From Culex pipiens pallens (Eukaryota; Arthropoda; Insecta; Diptera; Culicidae): a DNA stretch of 64,000 bases. The stretch lies in the NCBI RefSeq assembly GCF_016801865.2, contig NC_068938.1, positions 51,848,493 through 51,912,492 of the forward strand. The letters are read 5' to 3'. A program made the position numbers and the translations under genes. This document shows positions 24,618 to 34,912 of this stretch, piece after piece. The notes below the pieces were generated by a model. The model saw nothing but the letters and a program-made list of their open reading frames with translations, did not search any database and was not told the DNA's origin. Position 1 is the stretch's first letter. Each line of letters starts with the position of its first letter.

Positions 24618-26046
24618 TAAAAAAACGTTCGAATAAGAATAGTACAATGTTTTCAAGCGATTTTACTCATTTTTTTAAATTTTCATTTATTTATCTTTAT
24701 TTTTGGCATACTTATTTTTACGTTTTTCAATTGAAAACTAATTAAAATTACACTTAAAACGTTTGTGGATAAAATATTTGTAAAATATGTTTTTTATGCA
24801 TTGATTTCCAAAAATCCTTCAACTTCACGGAAATTATGGAATTTCACCAATTTCACGCTGTCCGCGAAATCGTGAACATTTACTAACCCTAGAAATGAAA
24901 TACGTTCAGGAAAGGTGTGGTTATTGCAACGGGATTATCAAAATTGACAATTTTATTATCAATTCTGAAACATATCAGAATGTGATATAGATATTAAATT
25001 TTTGTTGAGCATCAACACCTGAAATATCGAATTCTGATATGCAATGTTTATTTCTTCGAAACCCAGGTCTTCTCATAATCTGTAACTCCAATATCAAACT
25101 CTTAAACTAGAGCAAAACTGCGTTAAAGCTGATCGATCGATGGGTAGAAAATTGAACCCTTCCTCCGCTCTTGCAGGCTTCCATTTTTGCCAGCATCTCT
25201 CTCCGATGATGGCCGACGACCTGTGGTGCAATGTTGCGCATTCTCCCGAAACGGGGGTGTACAAACTACTCCTCTTTAAAAGCAAGTTGGGTGGTATCAT
25301 CCCCCAACCTCCCCCTCCTTCCTCTTTTGACTCAACTATGCGAGCAACTATTTACGTCTTCGTCGTCGTTTGCTGGCAAGTGATTTAACCCGAAAAGGGA
25401 TCCGCCGCGCGAACAGTCCTTTGCAAGTCTAGCAACACACACACACACTGAAACCACATTATCAACAGCAACAACGACAACAACATTGAGAGCAAAAGCA
25501 ACATCAGTCAATGTCCCGTCGCGCGACGGATTCCGCGGCAGCAGCCAAGCCGCGCGAGTCACAGCCAGACTCAAGTATGTGTTGCGGAATGCGATTCATA
25601 AGATGCTTGAGGTGTACTCTGCGTGTGTGTGTCTCTTTTGAAATAAGTTGAATTATTTTAATAAGTATTACCCCCGGCCATTTATCTCGCACGTAAGTGT
25701 TTGACTATTTTGTGCGAGGTGTGAAGAATTCAGCACTTTTTTTTTTCATTCTTCCTCTAAACTGTAATCGGAAATAATATTGTGTAATTGAACAAGCAGC
25801 GCAACAGGGGTTGGAAAATAATGAGCTTTTCCTAGGACAACGTCAATTGACGACGGGTGCTCTATCTGAGATGCGGCCATTATGTTGTCTATCCACACTG
25901 GAAACGGAGAATGCGCAGTGCTCATGGACATCCTCTGTCCTTAAATTGATGGTAAAGTTCCACTGAAATGGTGTAATTTCGAAGCTCTAGAACTTTTTTT
26001 TTAAGATTAGCTTGTCAAAAGTGGTTTTGTTGATAAAACTGTTCTG
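24618..26046. other. Intronic, no gene recognised
   Basis: Includes an (AC)n run at about 25435-25448. Frames of 60-82 codons in several phases overlap and lack support. Confidence 0.45.
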
Positions 26047-26089
26047 ACCTGCAAAAAGTAAGTTTGATACACGAGAACAAAAATTACGA

Positions 26090-26499
26090 TGAGAAGCTGA
26101 GTCCAGCAGTTTCGGCGTTCACGCCGGCGGAGTTCCCTCCGCTACCGGGCGCAGTTCCGGACTGAAAATCGAAGGATCGACCTCGACCCGCAGGAAGCAG
26201 CCAAGGTGGCCCCCGAGACGGCGGAGCCACGAAGGAGGAAGCCGGGGAGGTACTCTACAGTTCAGCTGAGCTGTGGGGGATTTTCTCCGAGTACATCAGC
26301 AAGTTCAAGACCTGCAAGACCCGCTTGGACCAAGTAACCCTCGTCAGGTACATGATCTCCAGGTATGAAATTTAAGGAGTTGTTTTTGTTTTTTATTATA
26401 TATTGTTTTACTGATCCTCGGTCCCAACCTGGTCACAGCACCTAAAAGGACCTAATAAAAAATAAGTTATGAATAAAACAAAAACAGAAATTGCTAAAG
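26090..26499 (+). mobile_element. Jockey-like non-LTR retrotransposon fragment (end of ORF1 plus 3' tail)
   Basis: The plus strand encodes a peptide ending in SEYISKFKTCKTRLDQVTLV and RYMISRYE, close to the C-terminus of ORF1 proteins of Jockey-clade retrotransposons. Just before it lies a Pro-rich segment, FTPAEFPPLPGA. A GC-rich coding segment then gives way to an A/T-rich tail with AATAAA (about 26472). No reverse transcriptase is present, so this is an internally deleted or 5'-truncated copy. It sits in the core of palindromic element P, between ATTACGA and TCCATAC. Confidence 0.6.
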
Positions 26500-26639
26500 T
26501 CCATACATTTTTGGCAGGTTGCTCAAATGAAACCATAACAACCTTTTAACCTAGGTATTTAAAAACTAACTTAATCCACCTATGTGGTTGGAGCCTTCCT
26601 CACTTATTACCAACAATGGCTGATATGATGGAATTGTAC

Positions 26640-28260
26640 AAAAATTTCATCTATTTTTAAGATCCGGAATAAAAAAGTACATAAATATCACTTAAGTGGC
26701 CATATCTCGAGACAGGGTTGCCAGATCTTTAATGTTTTAGACTCGTTGGAAAGGTCTTTTGATAACCCAACCAACGATGGGTCGGATAGTGGATCCGGAC
26801 ATAGTTTACATACATTTAAGAGAGATCCGGCTTCCAAAAAGTACATCAATATCACTTTAGTGTGCATATCTCGAGACAGGGTTGCCAGATCTTCAATGTT
26901 TTAGGCTCTTTGGAAAGATCTTCTGATAACCTAACCAACGATGGGTTGGATGGTGGATCCGGACATAGTTTACATACATTTAAAGAAGATAGTTTACAAA
27001 CATTTAAGAGAGATCCGGCTTCCAAAAAGTACATCAATATCACTTAAGTCGAAATATCTCGAGACAGGGTTGCCAGATCTTCAATGTTTTGGACTCGTTG
27101 GAAAGGTTTTTTGATAACCTAACTTACGTTGAGTCGGATGGTGGATCCGGACATACACCCAAAACTGGCAGCGCTAGTCCGAGAGAATGATGGTCTCGAG
27201 TCGAGAGAATAGTGGTACCATTCACGGACGCAGAGAACACAGCTCGAGATGGGCGATAGAACTATTCTCTCGAGGTTCATTTGCAAAAAAAGTTCATCCG
27301 TCAAACAAAAAACCAAAATTGTCGATAACGGGAATCGAACCAGAGACCTTTGACTAACCCATCAGCAATGACTTAGCTGTCTCGGCCACCACAGCTTGGT
27401 GACCATGGAGAAGTCAGAAGTCGATGTATGACACTTGTTGGAGATTTATTGATTCAACTAACGAATAAACTCATTTGTTATGATGGTGTGAGTTGGTACC
27501 ATTATTCTATCGATTTTGGCACTGAGCCCTCAATAAATTTTGAGAGAACGATTATCTCGACTCTGAATTTTGGGTGTAGTTTACATACATTTAAGTGAGA
27601 TCCGGCTTCCAAAAAGTACATCAATATCACTTAAGTGGACATATCTCGAGACAGGGTTGCCAGATCTTCAATGTTTTAGACTCGTTGGAAAAGTCTTTTG
27701 ATAACCCAACCAACGATGGGTCAGATGATGGACCTGGACATAGTTTACATACATTTAAGTGAGATCCGGCTTCCAAAAAGTACATCAATATCACTTAAGT
27801 GGGCATATCTCGAGACAGGGTTGCCAGATCTTCAATGTTTTATGCTCGTTGGAAAGGTCTTCTGATAACCTAACCAACAATGGGTTGGATGGTGGATCCG
27901 GACGTAGTTTACATACATTTAAGTGAGATCCGGCATCCAAAAAGTACATAAATATCACTTAAGTCGGGATATCTCGAGACAGGGTTGCCAGATCTTCAAT
28001 GTTTTGGACTCGTTGGAAAGGTATTTTGATAACCTAACCAACGATGGGTCGGATGGTGGATCCGGACATAGTTTACATACATTTAAGTGAGATCCGGCTT
28101 CCAAAAAGTACATCAATATCACTTAAGTCGGGATATCTCGAGACAGGGTTGCCAGATCTTCAATGTTTTGGACTCGTTGGAAAGGTCTTCTGATAACCTA
28201 ACCAACGATGGGTCGGATGATGGTCCCGGACATAGTTTACATACATTTAAGTGAGATCCG
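26640..28260 (+). repeat. 163-bp tandem repeat (about eight units, interrupted by a MITE)
   Basis: Units of 163-165 bp share the blocks GACAGGGTTGCCAGATCTTC and ACATAGTTTACATACATTTA. The copy near 27000 carries an extra 25-bp duplication. A 421-bp TA-flanked MITE sits in the array at 27156-27576. Related units in reverse orientation occur at about 30030-30240 and 41160-41450. Confidence 0.85.
27156..27576. mobile_element. TA-flanked MITE with embedded antisense tRNA-like segment (family M, copy 1)
   Basis: The 9-bp termini CACCCAAAA/TTTTGGGTG are flanked by TA (27154-27155, 27577-27578). The empty target ACATAGTTTACATAC is present in every neighbouring satellite unit, so the insertion is exactly defined. 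On the minus strand, 27403-27321 reads as a tRNA-like segment with an A-box-like GTGGCCGAGACAGC and a perfect B box GGTTCGATTCC (27341-27331). Subterminal CGAGAGAAT motifs are repeated. There is no ORF of note. Confidence 0.85.
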
Positions 28261-29261
28261 GATATATGTGAAAACACATTTTTATACATAACTTTTGAAC
28301 TACTTATCGAAACTTCAATCTGTATAAAACTCGATCCATGGGACCCAAAACCAAGTCGAATGCAACAAGGTCAGGTCAAATCGGTTCAGCCAGTGCCGAG
28401 AAACATGAGCTAGTTTGTTGGTCACATACATACATACACACACACATACACACACACATACACACAGACATTTGTTCAGTTTTCGATTCTGAGTCGATAT
28501 GTATACATGAAGGTGGGTCTACGACGTTTTTTTGCAAAGTTCATTTTTAGAGCAGGATTATAGCCTTACCTCAGTGAGGAAGGCAAAACGTGGGTTTTAT
28601 AGAAAACTTAGATATCTGGGTATCAAAAGGTCGGAAATTTTAAGTCCTTTCGATGCTACATAGGTTGACTTGTGAATCGTGGACCGGTTCGGATGCAAGC
28701 GGATTTTCCGACGACGTAATTCCAGGTTGGTACAAAATTCCAACGAAAAATCTATTCTATCGTTACAAAGAACCCCAAAACGGTGTTATGCCCACTCCAA
28801 AATGTTTATTTAGCAATTCTTTGGTAATATATTGACATTTAGTTAAATTAAAAGTTTGAAAAATTAAGTTAAGATAAGTTTGTTATAGAATTTCCAATGT
28901 TATATAAACTTTTATAAAAGTAAACTTTATATTCAATGGATTTTTTTTAATCTGTCAAGGATGCCTATTTGGAGTTGGCAGACTGAATTTATGATGATTT
29001 GTCAAAAATGTAAATTTATTTATGTAAATTTTTTGAAAGGTTTACAAACTTTTTTAGCACTTTTTTATTTTTGTAGTAGTATTTGTTATATAACTTTTAA
29101 TGGAAATCATCATTTCATGAGCTTTTTGTGGCAAAATGTTCAGCATGAGTTTCTGAACAAAACGTAGTACTAGGTTTCTGTCAAACTTTAAATTGTTTAC
29201 ATGTTTCATCACAAAATGTGCATAGTGCCCAAGGGGTGTAAATACTTTTTTACATACTGTA

Positions 29262-30340
29262 TAATGTCACTCAGTTTTCTCAGAATTGGCTAAACCGATT
29301 TTGGTCATTGATTTAGGGTAGTTTCGATAAGTAGGTCAAAAGTTAGGTATCAAAATGTGTTTTTGTTTATATCCGGATGTTAGATAAGTGACCGGAAACT
29401 GACTCAAATACAATGACCGATTCTTCGGCTCCTTTAAAAAAAAGTTTTTTTTCAGCGTTTTGGCTGTAGTGGCAAAATAAAAGAAGAAACCCCCCAATGA
29501 TATTACATATTTGGAAAGATGATTGATTTTCCTACAAAGAAATATCATGCAGAATGAACCATATAGTACCTGTGCTTCCCCTGAAATAAAAATGTAGCGT
29601 GACGGGACAACATCGTAAAACTGGACTTTTAAAAGGCACACTACAAAAATCGCTACAGTTTTGCCAGTTTGATTTAAAAAACTTTTGCTCTTCTACACAT
29701 TATCACAAATTAAAAAACGAATCTTTTGCTCCTTGAACTGAAAGAATTGGATGAAATTTGAGTTTTTGCCAGCCATTTCTTTTCGTGACGGGACAACGAA
29801 AGGAGCAGATTTATGAAAAAAACTCCTCTCCCGTACAATGGCTTGCAGACCACTTTTGGTCAATGTTCTTGGCTTTTAAGGTAAGAAAACGCATTTAAAG
29901 CACATTGCAATTATTGCATCATAATAAAAATGATTTTTTTCATATTAAAAATCATATTGAAAATTGAAAAATGTGACATTTTGGTGTAGCTTCGCTAAGA
30001 ATCGGTCAATCATGTTCTTCTTCGTTGGTTAGGTAATTGAAAGAACTTTCAAGACATTGAAGACCTGGCAACCCTGTCTCAAGCTATTACCACTTAAGTG
30101 ATATTTAAATACTTTTTTAAAGCCGGATCTCGCTTATCTGTATGTAAACTTTAGGATAGGTAATCAGAGTACCTTGCAAATGGGATCAAAAGTTCGAAGA
30201 TCTGGCAACTCTGCCTCAAGTTATGACCACTTAACTGATAAGCGTGGCTATAACTTATTTCAGGATCTTTCGTGCGATCCTTTCTTGTTAAACAGCGAGG
30301 AAGGCACCAATCAACAAGGGTGGATTAAGCTAGTATTTTT
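29262..30340 (-). mobile_element. Repeat element S, copy 3 (reverse, interrupted)
   Basis: Begins ATGTCACTCAGTTTTCTCAG next to the end of palindromic element P and ends GGAAGGCACCAATCAACAAG...GGATTAAG. Reverse 163-bp satellite units occur at about 30030-30240. The middle (about 29410-30015) is a separate insertion-like segment with AATGACCGATTCTT/AAGAATCGGTCAAT ends and two GTGACGGGACAAC blocks. Confidence 0.55.
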
Positions 30341-32309
30341 TGTTAAATCTTACTACCTGTTAAGGTAAAAAGGTGAGGCATTGAGAGCTGCACAAGATAG
30401 CACTACAGCGACGAAAAGTGATTTGTTTGTAAACTATAAGTTTTGCATTTAATTTGGCTTGAAAAAATATTTTGAGATTTTTAAAGGTTAAACCATTCAT
30501 CTTTCTAATAAACGATTGATTATAACTATAAAAAAAACGCGGTATAAACAATAACACAAAACGAATCAGTATGATATTAGGACTTAGGATAGGATAAGCT
30601 TCACCTCACTTTAATGAATGATTTTTCATGGAACATCGTGATTACTGTTAGCAACCATCAAGTACATGCACTCACAAAACAGTTAACTTTGGTAATCGCA
30701 TTCAAACATGGCATACGCCATCGTACCGAGAAAATCCGTTTTCCATCCGCTTTTCCACTACAACACCGAGTGAGCTCGCTCAGCTTTACACGATTCCTGG
30801 AAAAACTAAACGCCCGGTCGTCATGCCACTGAGTTTGCTGTAAATTTTCCATTCGCCCGGCTCGTAATCGACAAATTAGCAAACAATATACCATTGTAAG
30901 CGAGAAGAGCCTGCAGTCCGCAGCTCAGCCCCAGCATTATTAGCAGGCAATTATGCTGTTCGAACCGCAGCAGCACATAACCTTCACATTGCACCCGAGG
31001 GGCTGCCCTCGACGGCTTCGACGTAATGAGAGCATAATTAATTTCAATTGTGCGTTCGAGCGCGCAGGGAAAATGGCCTCCTCGTCCAGTCAAAATGGCG
31101 TCATCTCCGTGGCCGTCGTCATCTGTCGAAGCGCATAGAACTCTCGAGTTGGGGGAGCCCGCGCGAGTTGTATTAATATTTAATTTGCTCATTAATTATT
31201 AATTACTGCGCGGCCTTCAGCGGAGGGGTTTGTGAAAAATGAAGAAGGTGAGAAATGCAGGTTTTCCCTCCGTCATAGGATAATATTTTGTGTGTTTGAA
31301 TAACGCTGCTGCGGCTGCACCCAGTTCTGTTTTAATCACATTACTTCAACTCCGCTGAATAATATTATCAACTCCAGAATTAATTGAACTCGTTCAATTT
31401 CCCATCGAGAGCGCCTAACCGCGTGTTACCGTGGTAAAGTGAAATTAATTAACTTTAATGAACAGCCCTTTTGAGCGCGATGAATTACGCGCTTCCCCCC
31501 TCTCTATGGGACCACTCTCATCAGTCAGCTTAACTCGAGCTCTCATGAGAAGAGATTTGTCCTGCCAAGAGTTGGGTGAAAACACCGATCTGATTTACGT
31601 GAAATTATAGCCCCCTGCGAAAACACCCGATCGACGTTTACAGATAAAATAATTACTGCACACCTCTGTGAGGTTATGCGTGCGATGTTGCAGCAGCATA
31701 AGTTCCTCGAACAGCATGGGTGAGTTTGTGTGCGGCGGTGGCGGTTTCGAAGCAAAACAACATTTATGAAATATTTCATTTCGTTATAGTATTTCAATAA
31801 AAATACCTCCTCCTGCGGCAAATAGAGTGCATCGTGCGTTGAAGAAGAAGCTTACACGAGTGCACACAAGCACACGTGAACATGGGGTGGGGGTACGTAC
31901 ACAACACACACGCATACAAGTGCATCGTGGTTGGTGCAGTGCGGATTGAGTGCAGGCTGCATCGGAGTCCATTGGGCGGACCATAATGTTTAAAATTTGA
32001 TGGGGTGAGGTGGGCAAACTCAATATTAACAGTAAAGAAGTTTTAAAAATTTAAGAACGGATTTCAAAAGGCTCTGAAATATATAAAATGAGTATTTAAC
32101 CCGGAATACAAGAAATTGTGTTTAGAAAATGGTTTGGGTTCTATTTTCACCATTACACAGTGGTCCATTTAACAGTTTCCACTTACAAACTGGAGTTTCC
32201 TTAAAATTGTAAAGACCTTTGGTGTCTACAAATGGGAAAGGGGCAACTTTTGATTGATTGAAAGGTGGTTCACGATAAGGGTAATTTTGAGAAACCTACT
32301 TATCTCTAA
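30341..32309. other. Repeat-free island in vg intron 1, candidate regulatory DNA
   Basis: 30600-31800 has moderate GC, no mobile DNA, and AT-rich homeodomain-type clusters (ATTAATTATTAATTACTGCG at about 31189 and AATTAATTAACTTTAATG at about 31443). It lacks a long ORF. Its character contrasts with the transposon-rich flanks. Confidence 0.4.
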
Positions 32310-32503
32310 AGCCTGGTTTACAATAGGAAACTCGCAGGATCGCAAGTTTTAAACACATGCAAATCAATCTGATCTTCTACAATGACAACTCTGCGTTGCT
32401 GTGATTCTGTATTAAAATCGCAGACCACAGGTCGCAAATTTCCGCAGGGTTTCTGCGTTGACAGTTTCAGGATCGCAGCAGTTTCCCGATGTCAGATCAG
32501 GCT
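32310..32503. repeat. Possible MITE with imperfect AAGCCTG ends
   Basis: AAGCCTGGTTTACAATAGGA pairs loosely with the complement of TTCCCGATGTCAGATCAGGC. The interior repeats AGGATCGCA. Termini are imperfect, so this is tentative. Confidence 0.35.
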
Positions 32504-32936
32504 TAACAACATCATTAATTCTCTAAGAACAATAATTTTCTACGTTAAAACTTTTTTTTTTGTGGCTTAAAACGGCGTGCCCAAAATCTTTCTAAAGAAG
32601 AAAAAAAAACCCAAAAATATTCCTGGAAAGTTAGATACTCAAAAAGATATTCAATCGCGAATTACCCCAATTTGCATCCAATCCAAAAGTTTCCCCTTTT
32701 TTCGCAACAGCTTTTGTGAATCCATTTGCAACTTATTTTGTTTATTTGTTTACTTTTGGTAAGAGAAAGTTAAAAAAAAAACAAATAAAAAATCGATTAG
32801 TAAAAAATATTTAAAATTGTACTAAAATAAACTAAACTCAATGTCATCGAATCGAAATTTCAAAACAAAATGATTTTTAAAAGGATCATTCTCCACGAAT
32901 TCACACAAAATTTGTCATGAGTTAACTGAAATTTAA

Positions 32937-33632
32937 GGGGTTACATACATGTAAATCGGCTAAAATGTCAGAGGTTGGTTTGAGCACACAATTAACCTTT
33001 TTTCAAAATCTGTTTTCAGAGAATTCAAACATACATTTTCATCTATTAACAAAACAAATTTGAAGACATTTGGTTGTATCATTGCCGAGATACAGCTATT
33101 TAAAGTTAGCAGTTTCAAAAAACGGGTGCCACGATATCTCAACATTGCTTCAACCAAATCGGCTCAAAATTTTGGTGAAGACTCGTTAAACCGATCCCGT
33201 GTGCATGACGAAGGCCGATTTTCAAAAACTTTATTTAAAAAAAAGATAAAAATATTTTTCTGTTTTTCACATAAAAAATCGCCAGTTTTTGATTTTTGTA
33301 TTTTTTTTTAAAATTCCAAATTTCAAAATCGGGCTTCGTCATGCACACGGGATATGTCTTGGGAGTCTTCACCCAAAATTTCAGCCATTTTGGTCCGTCC
33401 CATCTCGAGATATCGTGGCACCCGTAAATCAACTTGATGTTCAGAGAAAGACGCTCAGAAAGTTAGACAGTTGGCTTTGCGCATGGCAAAGTTCTGAGCC
33501 TAAATCGTCTCTAACTCAGTTAAATCATGAAATATCTTTATGGAACTTTCAGAAGTGATTGTAAATAATCTTTAAAGTGGATTTAATAAATTTCTGTAAT
33601 ATGAAATTATTTTTTTTCATGTATGTAACCCC
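32937..33632. mobile_element. 696-bp TTAA-flanked inverted-repeat element
   Basis: The ends GGGGTTACATACATG and CATGTATGTAACCCC are perfect and flanked by TTAA (32933-32936, 33633-33636), the target used by piggyBac-type elements. An inner inverted pair GGGTGCCACGATATCT/AGATATCGTGGCACCC lies at about 33124 and 33424. No transposase. Confidence 0.8.
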
Positions 33633-34030
33633 TTAAGAAAATGTTTTTTTACTAATGATCTGAACATTTTTGAACAGTTTTTGGTAGTTTAAACCACTAA
33701 AACTCAATCGTATGCTTTTGAATGTATTATTTTTGAAAAGTTCAGCAAACGTCGCATAAGATTGACCATTTGTACGTTTGTTGTGGCTCGTTAACAGTTT
33801 GGTTTTTCTAAAATAAAGATACAAACCAGTGCCATTCTAGCAATGCACGAACCAAACAAACGTCAAATTAATATTCAAAATTTGAAAAAAAATCTTTTAA
33901 AATCATACGATCTAGTTTGAGAAATTAAAAATTCGAAAAACTGGTAAAAAATATAAAAATCATCACATTTAAAAAAAAAGTTTATATAACATTCAGATAA
34001 CTCGTGATGAATACATTCAAACCGTATATT

Positions 34031-34496
34031 CACCCAAAACTGGGCAGCGCTTGTCCGAGAGAATAATGGCCTCGGGTCGAGAGAATAATGGCACAGTTCA
34101 CGAACACAGAGAACACAGCTCGAGATTGGCGAGAGAATTATTCTATTGCGGTTCATATGCAAATAAAAGTTTATCCGTCAAACAAAAAAAACAAAAACCA
34201 AAAGTGTCGACTACGGGAATCGAACTAGAGACCTTTGACATACTAACTCAATGACTTAACTGCCTCGGCCACCACAGCTTGGCAAACAATGAGTGGTCAG
34301 ATGCCAATGTATGACACTTGTTGGAGATTTATTGTTTCAATTAACGAATGAACTCATTTGTTATGATGGTGATGTGAGTTGGTAGCATTATTCTCTCGAT
34401 TTTGGCGCTGAGCCCTCAATGAACGATTCTCTCGACTCCGATTTTTTTGGCGCTGAGCCCTCAATGAACGATTCTCTCGACTCCGATTTTTTTTGT
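34031..34496. mobile_element. Family M MITE, copy 2 (with duplicated right end)
   Basis: Diverged copy of 27156-27576, starting CACCCAAAACTGGGCAGCG. It keeps the antisense tRNA-like segment (minus strand, B box GGTTCGATTCC around 34225, A-box-like GTGGCCGAG around 34270). The right terminal block of about 47 bp, beginning TTTGGCGCTGAGCCCTCAAT, is present twice in tandem (about 34402-34494). The terminal TTTTGGGTG is degenerate. Confidence 0.75.
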
Positions 34497-34854
34497 GTTT
34501 TTATACATCATTTTCTTATAATTGTTTGCCCTGCATTTTGTAGAACATTAATACACTCTAAAAAGTAACTCTGAAAAGTTACAAAAACACGTAATTTAAA
34601 AAAAATGATCTGGATGACAAAATGTCGATTATAGCAATATGCAATGCATGCAGTTTCGAAAAGTAAAGTAAATTTTACAATATTGATAGTTGAGTAACGG
34701 CAGTAATTTAAAACCATTTTTTACTTGTTTTGGTGAAAAATACGTTTTTTTTTATTTTGAGTACTCCATAAGAACAGGCGTAAAATTTTACACAAAAGGC
34801 CATTTGATACCAAATTTCTATTCCTACACGGTTTTGAGCTATAAATCACTTAAA

Positions 34855-34912
34855 AACTAACATAATCCACCTTTGTGGTTGGTGTCTCCTTTCTCCTTAA
34901 CAAAAATGAGTA
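34855..34912 (+). mobile_element. Fragment of repeat element S
   Basis: CTAACATAATCCACCTTTGT followed by GGTTGGTGTCTCCTTTCTCC matches the left end of the element at 26577. The rest is missing. Confidence 0.5.

Larger units (their letters stand above)
26577..28584 (+). mobile_element. Satellite-bearing repeat element S, copy 2
   Basis: 2008 bp, starting TAACTTAATCCACC and ending CAGTGAGGAAGGC, flanked by AAAAC on both sides (26572-26576 and 28585-28589). Internally it holds a 163-bp tandem repeat and an (AC/ACAT)n stretch at 28421-28465. The same end sequence (GGAAGGCACCAACCAC...GGTGGATTAAG, either orientation) recurs near 14350, 30296, 34860, 43010 and 49970. The encoded frames are short and not protein-like. 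Confidence 0.7.
26047..29259. mobile_element. Palindromic element P, copy 2 (one-armed, split by two later insertions)
   Basis: The left piece (26047-26576) contains the reversed core of the family and is interrupted by a Jockey-like fragment (26090-26499). The right piece (28585-29259) is one complete arm ending in TACATACTG followed by TA. The two pieces join perfectly if the satellite element 26577-28584 is removed, because the family sequence reads through TTTAAAAACGTGGGTTTTAT at that point. The other arm is absent. Confidence 0.8.
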
